Assembly: GCA_964496575.1 (NCBI GenBank)
Contig: CAZCAC010000010.1
Location: forward strand, 42,831-106,830
Direction: 5' to 3'
DNA: 64,000 nt
Origin: CAZCAC01 sp964496575
GTDB lineage: Bacteria > Planctomycetota > UBA1135 > GCA-002686595
Made by a program: the position numbers and the translations under genes. The notes beneath the pieces are model-generated. The model was not told the DNA's origin and ran no database searches. It saw only the letters and a program-made list of their open reading frames with translations. This document shows positions 52,102-61,410 of the stretch, one piece after another (positions within the stretch are counted from its first letter, which is position 1; every line of letters begins with the position of its first letter).

Positions 52102-54759
52102 ATGAGGCGATCCCCCACGTCGCTCTCCGTCGCTCTCGCTGTCCTGCTCCTCGGTTCCGGCGCCGCGCTGGCCCAGAACCGCTCCCGCAGCCTGCCCCCC
52201 GGCCTGGAGGATCTGCCGATCGGCCTGGCCCCGCACGAGGAGCCGGTGACCAGCGGAGGGTCCTACCGGGCGACCAGTCCCCCGACCGGGCCGGTGCGCG
52301 CCGCGGCCGAGTGGGACGTCTCGCAGGGGGTCTTCTGCCTGTGGGACAACGCCAGCCTGATGCAGGAGCTGGCCTCGGACAACACGCTCTACGTGATCAC
52401 CACCAACAGCTCGTGGTGGAACAGCTGGCTCCAGTCGAACGGGGTCAACATGAGCAACGTCCAGTACCTCAACAAGTCGACCAACACCTGGTGGGTGCGC
52501 GACTACGGGCCGTGGTTCATCTGGGACGGCAACCAGGACTTCGGGCTGGTCGACAACGTCTACAACCGCCCGCGCCCCCTGGACGACACCGTTCCCGCGG
52601 CGATCTCCTCGGCCTACGGCGTGCCGTACTACGGCATGGACGTCGTGCACACCGGCGGCAACTACTACACCGATGGCTACGGCAACGCGTGGTCGTCGAC
52701 GCTGGTGTACTCCGAGAATTCGATGAGCGACGCCCAGGTGAACCAGAACATGGCGAACTTCCTGGGGATCGCCCGCTACATCACGCGCGACCTCAAGTAC
52801 GACATCCAGCACATCGACACCTTCGGCAAGCCGCTGGCGCCCGACCGGCTGCTGTGGGGGAGCTTCCCCGTGGGGACCACGCCCTGGGCCTGGTCGGAGG
52901 GAGCGCTGAAGCACTACGAGACGTTGCAGAGCCCGTACGGCTGGCCGTACAAGATCTTCAGGATCCCGCTCTTCAGCTACAGCAGCTCCTGGACCGCGTA
53001 CATCAACAGCCTGCAGACCAACGGCAAGTTCATCCTGCCCAAGTACAACACCGGCAACGACGCCACGGCGGAGGCGATCTACGAGGCCGCCGCGCCCGGC
53101 TACGACGCGGTGCTGGTCAGCGCCCTCGGGACCTCCTGGGGGGACTCGGTGCACTGCCGCAGCCGCAACTTCCACGACGGGGACCAGGTGCGGATCTACC
53201 CGCAGCCCCACTGGGAGTCCACCGACGAGACGGTGACCGGCTACCCGGTCACCGCCGAGGTGATTCCCAACAACTCGACCTCGCTGAACGGAAACCCGCG
53301 CGTCTACTGGAGCACGACCGGTGGAGCGCCCTTCACCACACTGACCATGTCGCCGACGGGACAGCCGCACGAGTACGCGGCGACGATCCCCGCCCACCCG
53401 TTCGGCACGACGATCTCCTACTACTACCACGCCCAGGACAACGCCGGGAATGTGCGCCGCTTCCCCTACACCGCGCTGAACGGCGGGCTCTTCACCATCG
53501 AGGTCGACCGCGACAACGAGGACCCGATGGTGGATCACGACGTGATCTCCCACGCGCGCCTCGCCGACTGGCCGCTGGAGGTCGACTGTATCGCCACCGA
53601 CAACACCGGGATCCCGACGGTGACGCTGGAGTACGAGATCAACGACGTCCCGATGCCCTCGATCCCGATGGTTCAGGATGCGGGGACCTTCCGCTTCGCC
53701 GCCACCTTCGTCGGCGGCGCGGGGCTCGGCGACAAGGTCGACTACCGGGTGGTGGCCACCGACGGCGCGTCTCCGACGAACCGCTCCCAGGCCCCCGCGT
53801 TCGGCTGGAACACCTTCACCATCGACAACGTGAAGTCGGTGCTGGTGATCGAGCTGGACAACACTCCCGACTCCGGCGAGCGCTGGGTCGAGGCCTGCGA
53901 CGATCTCGGCATCACCGCGTCGCTCACCGACAGCTGGCCCTCGGTGCCCTCGAACTACGAGGCGCTGGTGATCTGCCTGGGCATGACCCCGACCCACAAG
54001 GCCCTCACCTCGGGGCAGGCGAACGCCCTGGCGAGCTACCTCTCCGGCGGCGGCTCGGCGTACATGGAGGGCGGCCAGGCCTGGTACTCGTCCACCGGCG
54101 CATCGACCTACCGCCCGTGGTTCGGCATCTCCTCGGCGAGCAGTGGTTCGAACATCACCGGGAACCTGTACGGGGTCGCGACCACTCCGACCGAAGGGAT
54201 GAGCTTCGACCTCGAAGGCGAGTACCAGGGTGCCGACCACCTCAACCTGGCCAGCGGGGCGACCTCCTCGATCCGCTACGGGAGCTACAACAAGGCGGTC
54301 ACCTACGCGACCGGGAATGCCCGGACGGTGGCGAGCTCGTTCCAGTTCGGCGGACTGGTCGACGCGAGCGCGCCGAGCCACGCCAAGCGCCTCGCCGCGT
54401 GCTGGCTCGATCACCTCGGGATGGGGATCGACCTCGTCGTCTCCAGCGCCGACGACGATCCGATGCACGCCCGGGTGACCCTCGAAGGGGATCCCGGCGC
54501 CCGCTACGTCATCTACCAATCCCCGGCGCCCGGCTACATGCCGCGCGCGACCCTCGGCGTGCTCTTGATCGAGAGCTCGCGGATGCGCATCCTGCAGAGT
54601 GGCACGCTGCCGCCTTCAGGTGAGCTGGAGTTCGACATCACGGTCGGCTTCAGCACGGCGCTGTTCGGCGAGGAGATCTACTACCAGGCCCTCGTCGAGG
54701 ACAAGACGGGAGGCGGCGCGTACCTGACCAACCGCGACCGACTCACGCCCGGACTTTGA
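52102..54759 (+). CDS. Secreted peptidylarginine-deiminase-like protein (PAD_porph family)
   Basis: 885 residues; GGAGG lies 6 nt upstream. Signal peptide (LSVALAVLLLGSGAALA). The catalytic domain (about 70-380) aligns with the agmatine-deiminase/PAD fold: TWWVRDYGPWFIWDGN (Asp134), GMDVVHTGGNYYTDGYGN, DIQHIDTFGK (His237, Asp239) and SWGDSVHCRSRNF (Cys352), which lie where Porphyromonas PPAD has Asp130, His236, Asp238 and Cys351. The enzyme would convert protein arginine to citrulline. Two beta-sandwich domains follow (about 380-590), then a glutamine-amidotransferase-like alpha/beta domain (about 600-780, LVICLGMTPTHKALTSGQAN). A free-arginine or agmatine substrate cannot be excluded. Confidence 0.8.
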   Translation: MRRSPTSLSVALAVLLLGSGAALAQNRSRSLPPGLEDLPIGLAPHEEPVTSGGSYRATSPPTGPVRAAAEWDVSQGVFCLWDNASLMQELASDNTLYVITTNSSWWNSWLQSNGVNMSNVQYLNKSTNTWWVRDYGPWFIWDGNQDFGLVDNVYNRPRPLDDTVPAAISSAYGVPYYGMDVVHTGGNYYTDGYGNAWSSTLVYSENSMSDAQVNQNMANFLGIARYITRDLKYDIQHIDTFGKPLAPDRLLWGSFPVGTTPWAWSEGALKHYETLQSPYGWPYKIFRIPLFSYSSSWTAYINSLQTNGKFILPKYNTGNDATAEAIYEAAAPGYDAVLVSALGTSWGDSVHCRSRNFHDGDQVRIYPQPHWESTDETVTGYPVTAEVIPNNSTSLNGNPRVYWSTTGGAPFTTLTMSPTGQPHEYAATIPAHPFGTTISYYYHAQDNAGNVRRFPYTALNGGLFTIEVDRDNEDPMVDHDVISHARLADWPLEVDCIATDNTGIPTVTLEYEINDVPMPSIPMVQDAGTFRFAATFVGGAGLGDKVDYRVVATDGASPTNRSQAPAFGWNTFTIDNVKSVLVIELDNTPDSGERWVEACDDLGITASLTDSWPSVPSNYEALVICLGMTPTHKALTSGQANALASYLSGGGSAYMEGGQAWYSSTGASTYRPWFGISSASSGSNITGNLYGVATTPTEGMSFDLEGEYQGADHLNLASGATSSIRYGSYNKAVTYATGNARTVASSFQFGGLVDASAPSHAKRLAACWLDHLGMGIDLVVSSADDDPMHARVTLEGDPGARYVIYQSPAPGYMPRATLGVLLIESSRMRILQSGTLPPSGELEFDITVGFSTALFGEEIYYQALVEDKTGGGAYLTNRDRLTPGL

Positions 54760-57008
54760 TCGACGCACGAAGATCCACCTTCGCGAAGGCCGGCGCGCTC
54801 TGCGCCGGCCTTCTGCTTGTCAGCGCCTTTGGCGGGGCGCAGGAGGTCTCGTCGGGCGAGCTGCCCGCGCTCGATGTGCTGCTCGCTCGAGACGGTGCGT
54901 CAGCGGGGGAGCTGGGGCCGACGGGGCACCGGCTGTACGCCGACGAGCTGGAGGCCGCCGTCGGGGTGCGAGGGCGCTTCGGCTTCGGCCTCACCGCGCT
55001 CGAGTGGCGCGCGCCGCTCTCGCTCTCGCTCCTCGACGAGGAGCGGCGCGAGGTCGAGTTCGAGCGGGTCGGTGGGACGCGCTATCCCTCGCACGCCATC
55101 GAGGAATGGGCCGGCGGGGGGCTCGAGCTCACCGAGCGCAAGTTCATCACCATCGAGGATGAGCTGATCGTCGAGTTCGAGCTGAGCGAGTCGACCGGAG
55201 CGCGCGATCGCGAGCTCCTCTTTCACCTGCGCGGTGACGCGACACCATGGCTGGAGCGCGTCCATTCGAAGTTCGAGTCGGTGTCCCTCTCCAAGGTGGA
55301 CGAGCACCATCACCGCGAGCTGGCGGGCCTACCATTCGCGTCCGGACGGCTCGAGCACGACGGGGTGGTCTTCCCCCTGGCCGGGGGGGGGGAGGCGAGC
55401 CCGGTGCGCGGGGTGGGGGGCACGGCGCGGCGGGGAAACCCGCGCCTTCCCCGCCCCGATCCGCGACCCGTGCTCGCCACGTGGCACTCTCTGCTGGCGG
55501 CCGAGACGACGGAGCCGTCGGCGATTCTCTTCGAGCTCGACGACGGGAGCGTCGAGATCGTCCCCTGGCCCGAACTGGATCGTATTCGGTCGGTCGATGG
55601 TCGGGCCGAGTGGCGCCGGGTTCGGGTCACCGGGACGGAAGCGGAGCTATGGCACCTCGCCTGGGCGCCGCCGCCGGGACGCTCCCCCGCGGACGTCGCG
55701 GTGGGGGGATCGGCGGAGAGCGGCCCGCTCCTCCTGTCGGTCGTGCTGGAGACGCCGCCGCGTGAGGGCCGGCTCCCGGTCCTGCTCGGCGAGATCCCGA
55801 CGACGGCGGGGTCCGCGCACGTCTGTCTCGCCGGAACCGAGTTCGGCTCCGGTCGGGATGCGGGGGGGGCGCGGGTGCTCGAGCGCTACGAGTCGATCCC
55901 CGCCGGTGGGAGCCTCACCCTCCGGGTCGCGCTGGTGACCGGGTCCCGGATCCTGCCGGTGCTCGCCGGGGCGCTCGATTCGGCCATCGACGAGTCGCGC
56001 TTCGACGCGCACGTCGCCGAGTACCACCGCTGGTTCGAGGAGCAAGTGCCGCGGTTCTCCTGTGACGATGAGGAACTCGAGTACGTTTGGGCGCACAGCT
56101 GGTACCGGCTGCGCCGCCGGCTGCTCCATCTCGGTGAGCTCGGCTACTCGTTGCCGATCTTCCGCGAGGAGAACAGCGCGCACGTCGATCGGCGCTCGGT
56201 GAGGTCCGTACTCGCCGAGACGCGCTGGCTCACCGATCTGGTCTTCGCTCAGGGGCAGGTGCGCGTGTTCATGATGCGCCAGAACGAGCGTGGCGAGCTC
56301 CCGACGCAGCTACCCCTTCCCCCGGGGGGGTGGGCGTACCCGATCCAGTGGCCGGCGAGTCTCGTCGATGTCTTCGCCGTGCACGGCTCGGAGCCCTTCC
56401 TCCGGGAAAGCCTGCCGCTGCTCGAGCCCTGGTTGAAGGCCCGGGCCTTCATGGCGCCGGAAGAGCGGGACTTCCCATCGAGCGCTCCGCCGCAGTTCGA
56501 GCTGCCCGGTCTCGTTCGTGGGCGCCGCGCATTGGGGGAGGAGTCGGAGGCGCTGGAGCTGGAGCTGCGCTACCGGGAAGAGGTCGGGGAGTTGAAGGCC
56601 GGGTTCTTTCACGGGACGACGTTCTTGATGCCCGACGTGGATACGGCGACCCGGGAGATCGCGGACACCCTCGACCGCTACCGCCATTGGCGAGGACTGG
56701 AGACGGGTACGCCCGGATCGCTGGGGCTGCTCGATCCCCGCATCGTCAGTGGACCAGACGACCTGATCCGCCTCGTCGGCGGCCTCCGCCCCCGCGACGA
56801 CGGCCGGCTCGAGCTGCGTCCCCGCTACCACGAGCTCGACCACTTCGCGTTCGAGGGAGTGCACCATCGCGATCGGAGACTCGACCTCTACTGGGACACT
56901 CCCGACGGGACTCGAGTTCGCGACTCGATCCCCGAGGGCTACACGCTCTTCGTCGACGGCGCCCAGCGCTTCCACGCCGAGACGCTGACCGACGCGGTGC
57001 TGGACTGA
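54756..57008 (+). CDS. Secreted six-hairpin glycosidase-like protein
   Basis: 750 residues from TTG 54756, overlapping the previous stop (TTGA). Signal-like N-terminus (ALCAGLLLVSAFGGA). An N-terminal beta domain is followed by a helical barrel region: LEYVWAHSWYRLRRRLLHLG, NERGELPTQLPLPPGGWAYP, QWPASLVDVFAVHGSEPFLR and TREIADTLDRYRHWRGLETG. This resembles GH63/MGH1-like (alpha/alpha)6 barrels. A Gly/Arg/Pro-rich insertion sits near residues 210-245. The substrate is unknown. No internal ribosome site; translation is probably coupled to the upstream gene. Confidence 0.55.
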   Translation: MIDARRSTFAKAGALCAGLLLVSAFGGAQEVSSGELPALDVLLARDGASAGELGPTGHRLYADELEAAVGVRGRFGFGLTALEWRAPLSLSLLDEERREVEFERVGGTRYPSHAIEEWAGGGLELTERKFITIEDELIVEFELSESTGARDRELLFHLRGDATPWLERVHSKFESVSLSKVDEHHHRELAGLPFASGRLEHDGVVFPLAGGGEASPVRGVGGTARRGNPRLPRPDPRPVLATWHSLLAAETTEPSAILFELDDGSVEIVPWPELDRIRSVDGRAEWRRVRVTGTEAELWHLAWAPPPGRSPADVAVGGSAESGPLLLSVVLETPPREGRLPVLLGEIPTTAGSAHVCLAGTEFGSGRDAGGARVLERYESIPAGGSLTLRVALVTGSRILPVLAGALDSAIDESRFDAHVAEYHRWFEEQVPRFSCDDEELEYVWAHSWYRLRRRLLHLGELGYSLPIFREENSAHVDRRSVRSVLAETRWLTDLVFAQGQVRVFMMRQNERGELPTQLPLPPGGWAYPIQWPASLVDVFAVHGSEPFLRESLPLLEPWLKARAFMAPEERDFPSSAPPQFELPGLVRGRRALGEESEALELELRYREEVGELKAGFFHGTTFLMPDVDTATREIADTLDRYRHWRGLETGTPGSLGLLDPRIVSGPDDLIRLVGGLRPRDDGRLELRPRYHELDHFAFEGVHHRDRRLDLYWDTPDGTRVRDSIPEGYTLFVDGAQRFHAETLTDAVLD

Positions 57009-57014
57009 GGCCAG

Positions 57015-57596
57015 TCAGCGACTCTCCGCCGTCCACTGCCGCCAGCCGTCCGCCATGTAGGCCAGCGTGCTGAGCGCGACCGCCGCGCCGACGATCCACC
57101 ACGCGGGGGCGATCGCCGACGTGGGCGCCCCGGCGGTAACGGCGAGGAGCAGGAAGAAGATCAGCAGACTGGCCAGCTTGCCGTGAAAGGCGTGGGCTAC
57201 CGCGACCGAGCCGTGGCGGGCGCGGATCAGCAGCGAGCCGGTCACGAGCACCAGGTCGCCGCCGATGACCACCACCAGGAGGGCGACCGGAACGCGCTCG
57301 AAGGCACCCCCCCAGGGGAAGGCGAGGAAGACCAGCAGCGCGACCTGCGCCAGCTTGTCGGCGAAGGCGTCGAGCGACTCGCCGAACTTCGTCTCCAGGT
57401 GGAAGCGGCGGGCGATCCAGCCGTCCAGGACGTCGGAGATCCCGATGGCGAGGAGCGCGACGACGGCGACGCTCCGGTGGCCCGTCCCCGATTCCCCGGC
57501 GCGTACCGCTTCCGCGCACCACACGGCGTGGACCATCCAGGCGGGGATCAGCGCGATTCGAAGGAAGCAGAGGGCGTTGGGCAACCAGCGGGGCAC
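57015..57596 (-). CDS. CDP-alcohol phosphatidyltransferase family protein
   Basis: 193 residues from GTG 57596, chosen because it puts WLPNALCFLRIALIPAWM at the N-terminus as in PgsA-type enzymes; a longer reading to 57668 exists. The family motif D-xx-DG-xx-AR-(x8)-G-xxx-D-xxx-D is seen in SDVLDGWIARRFHLETKFGESLDAFADK at about residues 55-82. Five to six membrane helices. It makes phospholipid head-group transfers from CDP-diacylglycerol, probably PgsA-like or a phosphatidylglycerophosphate synthase paralogue. Convergent with the glycosidase-like gene, 6 nt between stops. Confidence 0.8.
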   Translation of the reverse strand: MPRWLPNALCFLRIALIPAWMVHAVWCAEAVRAGESGTGHRSVAVVALLAIGISDVLDGWIARRFHLETKFGESLDAFADKLAQVALLVFLAFPWGGAFERVPVALLVVVIGGDLVLVTGSLLIRARHGSVAVAHAFHGKLASLLIFFLLLAVTAGAPTSAIAPAWWIVGAAVALSTLAYMADGWRQWTAESR

Positions 57597-57782
57597 GGGT
57601 TCAATGTAGCAACCGGGTGAAAGGAGCGCCCGTCCTTCTCCGATCCCCGTCCCGTCGCCGAGGCGCACCTCCGGTTTCCCGGGCGGTCTCTTCCCGCGCC
57701 CTCCGCTGCGGGCGCTGTTCCGCCTCGCGATCGGGCGTTAGAGTGTCCCCCCGGCCTTCTCCCTTCTCCCGCCCCCTCCCGC

Positions 57783-58259
57783 ATGAATCGAGCGATCGTG
57801 ACCCTCACCGTCAACGGGGACTGCTACTCCGCCGCGGTCAACCCCAATACGACGCTGGCGGAGATGCTGCGCGACCACCTGCGTCTGACCGGCACCAAGC
57901 AGGGGTGCGGCACCGGGGACTGCGGCGCCTGCACCGTCCTGATGGATGGCCGGGCGATCAACTCCTGCCTGACCCTGGCGCTGGAGAGCGAAGGGGCGGA
58001 GATCACCACCATCGAGGGGATCGCGCTCTCGGGCGAGGAGTTGCACCCCGTGCAGCAGTCCTTCATCGAGCACGGGGCGACGCAGTGCGGCTTCTGCACG
58101 CCGGGGATGGTGGTCTCCGCGGTGCACCTGCTCGACGGCAACGCCTCGCCGTCGGAGCCGGAGATCCGCCACGCGCTCGGCGGCACCCTCTGCCGCTGCA
58201 CCGGCTACACCAAGATCGTCGAAGCGATCGAGGCGGTGGCCGAAGGAGGGGAAGGATGA
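57783..58259 (+). CDS. Molybdenum hydroxylase 2Fe-2S subunit
   Basis: 158 residues. N-terminal plant-type ferredoxin cluster Cys in TKQGCGTGDCGACTVLMDG and the second cluster in QCGFCTPGMVVSA ... CRCTGYTKIVEAI, the usual small subunit of xanthine dehydrogenase/CO dehydrogenase-type enzymes. It passes electrons from the Mo cofactor to FAD. Overlaps the FAD gene by ATGA. Divergent from the CDP-alcohol gene, with 186 nt in between where a promoter should lie. Confidence 0.92.
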   Translation: MNRAIVTLTVNGDCYSAAVNPNTTLAEMLRDHLRLTGTKQGCGTGDCGACTVLMDGRAINSCLTLALESEGAEITTIEGIALSGEELHPVQQSFIEHGATQCGFCTPGMVVSAVHLLDGNASPSEPEIRHALGGTLCRCTGYTKIVEAIEAVAEGGEG

Positions 58260-59128
58260 GGCTCCCCGCGTTCGAGTACCACGCGCCGACGCGCCTCGAG
58301 GAGGTGTTCACCCTCCTGGCCGAGCACGGTCCCGCGGCGAAGCTGATGGCCGGGGGCACCGACCTGCTCCCCGGGCTGAAGTCGGGGAAGCGCCACTGCG
58401 AGCACGTCATCGCGCTGAAGCAGGTCGAGGAGCTCGAGGGGCTGACCTTCGACGAGACGAACGGACTCGTCATCGGGGCGAGGACCCTTCTGTGCGACGT
58501 CGGCGGCTCCGAGGCCGTCGCCGAGCACTACCCGGCGCTCGCCAAGGCGATCACCACGCTGGCCACGGTCCAGGTCCGCAACAAGGCGACGGTCGCCGGC
58601 AACCTCTGCAACGCCTCGCCGTGCGCGGACACGGCGACGCCCCTCTGCGCCTACGGCGCGCGCGCCGTGCTGCACGGACCCGACGGGGCGCGCGAGTTGC
58701 CGCTGGAGGAGTTCTTCATCGGCCCGGGACAGACCGCGATCGGCGATCGCGAGGTCCTGGAACGGCTGGTCGTTCCGCGGCCCGCGAAAGGCCTGCGCTC
58801 GACCTTCTTCAAGTTCTCCTCCCGATCCCGCGTGGACATCGCCGCGGTGAACATGAGCCTGACGTTGCTCCTGAAGGGAGAGGGGATCGCGGCCGCCAGT
58901 CTCTTCCTCGGAACGGTGGCGCCGACTCCGATGCGCGCCACCCGGGCGGAGAAGGTGCTGGTGGGCGAGACGATCTCGCCGGAGCTCTTCGAGCGCGCCG
59001 CGTGCGCTGCCCGTGACGAGTGCAAGCCGATCACCGACTTCCGCGCCACCGCGGAGTACAAGCGACGGATCGTCCACGTGATGACCCGGAGAGCCCTGGA
59101 AACCGTGACGACGGAGACGACGGCATGA
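58256..59128 (+). CDS. Molybdenum hydroxylase FAD subunit
   Basis: 290 residues. FAD-binding PCMH fold: KLMAGGTDLLPGLKSGKRHC, LATVQVRNKATVAGNLCNAS (isoalloxazine contact) and the CO-dehydrogenase-type C-terminal domain (SLFLGTVAPTPMRATRAEKV). It passes electrons from the 2Fe-2S clusters to the final acceptor. Overlaps both neighbours by 4 bases, so the three subunits are made together. Closest by arrangement to 4-hydroxybenzoyl-CoA reductase and aldehyde oxidase families. Confidence 0.92.
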   Translation: MRLPAFEYHAPTRLEEVFTLLAEHGPAAKLMAGGTDLLPGLKSGKRHCEHVIALKQVEELEGLTFDETNGLVIGARTLLCDVGGSEAVAEHYPALAKAITTLATVQVRNKATVAGNLCNASPCADTATPLCAYGARAVLHGPDGARELPLEEFFIGPGQTAIGDREVLERLVVPRPAKGLRSTFFKFSSRSRVDIAAVNMSLTLLLKGEGIAAASLFLGTVAPTPMRATRAEKVLVGETISPELFERAACAARDECKPITDFRATAEYKRRIVHVMTRRALETVTTETTA

Positions 59129-61407
59129 GCCCCCGCCGCGAAACCCTGATCGGCAAGCGCCTGCCGCGCCCCGACGCGCGCGCCAAGGTCACCGGCGCCG
59201 CCGAATACACCGACGACATCCAGCTCCCCGGAATGCTGTACGGCGCGATGCTGCGCAGCCCGCACGCGCACGCGAAGATCGTCTCGATCGATGCGTCGCG
59301 CGCGAGGGCCCACCCCGGCGTCAAGTGCGTGATCACCGGCCAGGACGTGCCGGCGATCCGCTACGGCAACTGGCGGCTGATCCCGCCCCTCCTGGACGAG
59401 ACGGCGCTGGCGACCGACAAGGTGCGCTTCATCGGCGACGAGGTCGCCGCGGTGGCGGCGGTCGACAAGGACACGGCGCTCGCCGCGCTCGAGCTGATCG
59501 ACGTCGAGTACGAGCCGCTGCCCGCGATCTTCAGCGTCGAGGAGGCGCTGGCCGAGGGCGCGCCGGTGGTGCACGCGGAGCACGAGAACAACGTCAGCCT
59601 GACGCGCGACATCGACTACGGCGACCTGGAGAAGGCGTTCGCCGAGGCGGACTACGTGCGCGAGGACACGTTCACCACGCACCCGGTGAGCCACGCGTAC
59701 ATGGAGCCGTGCTCGACGGTGGCGAAGTGCGACCCCGACGGCCGGATCACCGTGTGGACCTCGACGCAGACGCCGTACTACATCCAGTGCCTCCTGGCCA
59801 AGACGATGGAGCTGCGCGAGAACGACGTGCGGGTGATCAAGCCCGCGGTCGGCGGCGGCTTCGGCGGCAAGATGGAGCTGCGCCCGTGGGACTTCGCCGC
59901 AGCGTGGATGGCGCGGGAGACGGGGCGGCCGGTCAAGATCACCATGAGCCGCGCCGAGGAGCTCTCCGCCGGTCGGCGCCGCCACCCGGTGACCATTCAC
60001 TCGAAGATCGCCTTCAAGAAGGACGGCACGATCCTCGGCAAGGAGGTGACGGCGAAGCTGGACGGCGGGGCGTACAACGGGATGGGCCCGACGGCGACCT
60101 TCCTGATCGGCAACTTCGGGGCGATGCTCTACCGCTTTCCCTCGTACCGCTACAGGGGCATCTACTGCCACACCAACAACACGCCGGCGGGTGCGATGCG
60201 CGGGTTCGGCGCCCCGCAGGCCCTCTTCGCCGGCGAGATGCAGATGAATCTCGCCGCGCAGGAGCTCGGCATCGACCCGATCGAGCTGCGCCTCAAGAAC
60301 GCGATGGAGAACGGGGACGAGATCCCCGGCGTGGCGACGATCTCCTCCTGCGGCTTCCGCGAGTGCCTGGAGGAGGTGCGGGATCTCTCGGGCTGGGAAG
60401 AGCGCCGCGCCACGTGCAAGCCCGGAGAGGGGCTCGGCCTCGCCTGCTACAGCTTCATCTCCGGCGGGGTCTTCAACTGGTTCAACACCAAGTACCCCTT
60501 CTCCAGCGCGGAGGTGAAGGTCTTCGACGACGGCACCGCACAGCTGACCACGCTGGCCGCGGACATCGGCCAGGGCAGCGACCTGATCCTGTGCCAGATC
60601 CTCGCCGAGGAGCTGGGCCTGAAGCTCGAGGACGTGCGTCTGGTGACCGGCGACACCGCCGTCTGTCCGCAGTCCGACCTGGGGACGTGGGGCAGCCGGG
60701 TCACGCTGATGGCCGGCAACGCGGTGCGCGACGCCGCGCGGAAGGTCAAGGAGCAGCTCTTCGGCATCGTCTCTCTCGACTTCGACCTGAACGTGATCCA
60801 CGAGCTGGAGTGCGGCGACGGCCACATCTACCCCAAGTCGAAGCCGAAGAAGCGCATCCCCTTCGGGGAGGTGGTCTCTCGCGCCCAGAAGGCGAACCGC
60901 GGCGAGCCGCTGAAGGCGACGGGCTCCTACACCCCGCGCGACAGCGGCCTGGTCTCGCCGGCGTTCTCCTTCGGCGCGCAGGTCGCCGACGTCTCGGTCG
61001 ACCTGGAGACGGGGATGACCACGGTGGAGAAGATGTACACCGTGCACGACTGCGGCACCGAGCTGAACCCGATGGCGGTCGAGGGCCAGCTGGAGGGCTC
61101 CATTCAGATGAGTCTCGGCTACGCGCTCTCCGAGGAACTCCTGATGGAGGAGGGGAAGACGCTCAACCAGACCCTGCTCGACTACAAGGTGCCGGTGGCC
61201 GAGGACATGCCTCCGTCGATCTCGAAGACGGTGGAGACCTTCGAGCCGAAGGGCCCGTTCGGTGCCAAGGAAGCCGGCGAGGGCCTCGCCTGTCCGACCG
61301 CTCCGGCGATCGCTCACGCCGTGCACCAGGCGACGGGGTACTTCTGCAAGGATCTGCCGATCCGGCCGGAGAAGATCCTGGAGTTCCTGGAGGAATCAAC
61401 GGAGTAA
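59125..61407 (+). CDS. Molybdenum hydroxylase large subunit
   Basis: 760 residues. Molybdopterin-binding motifs VGGGFGGKMELRPWDFAA, NTPAGAMRGFGAPQ, IGQGSDLILCQILAEELGL and the catalytic Glu in FGAKEAGEGLACPTAPAI. The RGFGAPQ signature and the separate three-subunit layout are typical of 4-hydroxybenzoyl-CoA reductase/xanthine dehydrogenase-like enzymes. It hydroxylates an aromatic or purine-like ring with water. The substrate is open; the lyase and amidase downstream point to a nitrogen compound. Nitrilase follows after 3 nt. Confidence 0.92.
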   Translation: MSPRRETLIGKRLPRPDARAKVTGAAEYTDDIQLPGMLYGAMLRSPHAHAKIVSIDASRARAHPGVKCVITGQDVPAIRYGNWRLIPPLLDETALATDKVRFIGDEVAAVAAVDKDTALAALELIDVEYEPLPAIFSVEEALAEGAPVVHAEHENNVSLTRDIDYGDLEKAFAEADYVREDTFTTHPVSHAYMEPCSTVAKCDPDGRITVWTSTQTPYYIQCLLAKTMELRENDVRVIKPAVGGGFGGKMELRPWDFAAAWMARETGRPVKITMSRAEELSAGRRRHPVTIHSKIAFKKDGTILGKEVTAKLDGGAYNGMGPTATFLIGNFGAMLYRFPSYRYRGIYCHTNNTPAGAMRGFGAPQALFAGEMQMNLAAQELGIDPIELRLKNAMENGDEIPGVATISSCGFRECLEEVRDLSGWEERRATCKPGEGLGLACYSFISGGVFNWFNTKYPFSSAEVKVFDDGTAQLTTLAADIGQGSDLILCQILAEELGLKLEDVRLVTGDTAVCPQSDLGTWGSRVTLMAGNAVRDAARKVKEQLFGIVSLDFDLNVIHELECGDGHIYPKSKPKKRIPFGEVVSRAQKANRGEPLKATGSYTPRDSGLVSPAFSFGAQVADVSVDLETGMTTVEKMYTVHDCGTELNPMAVEGQLEGSIQMSLGYALSEELLMEEGKTLNQTLLDYKVPVAEDMPPSISKTVETFEPKGPFGAKEAGEGLACPTAPAIAHAVHQATGYFCKDLPIRPEKILEFLEESTE

Positions 61408-61410
61408 CCG

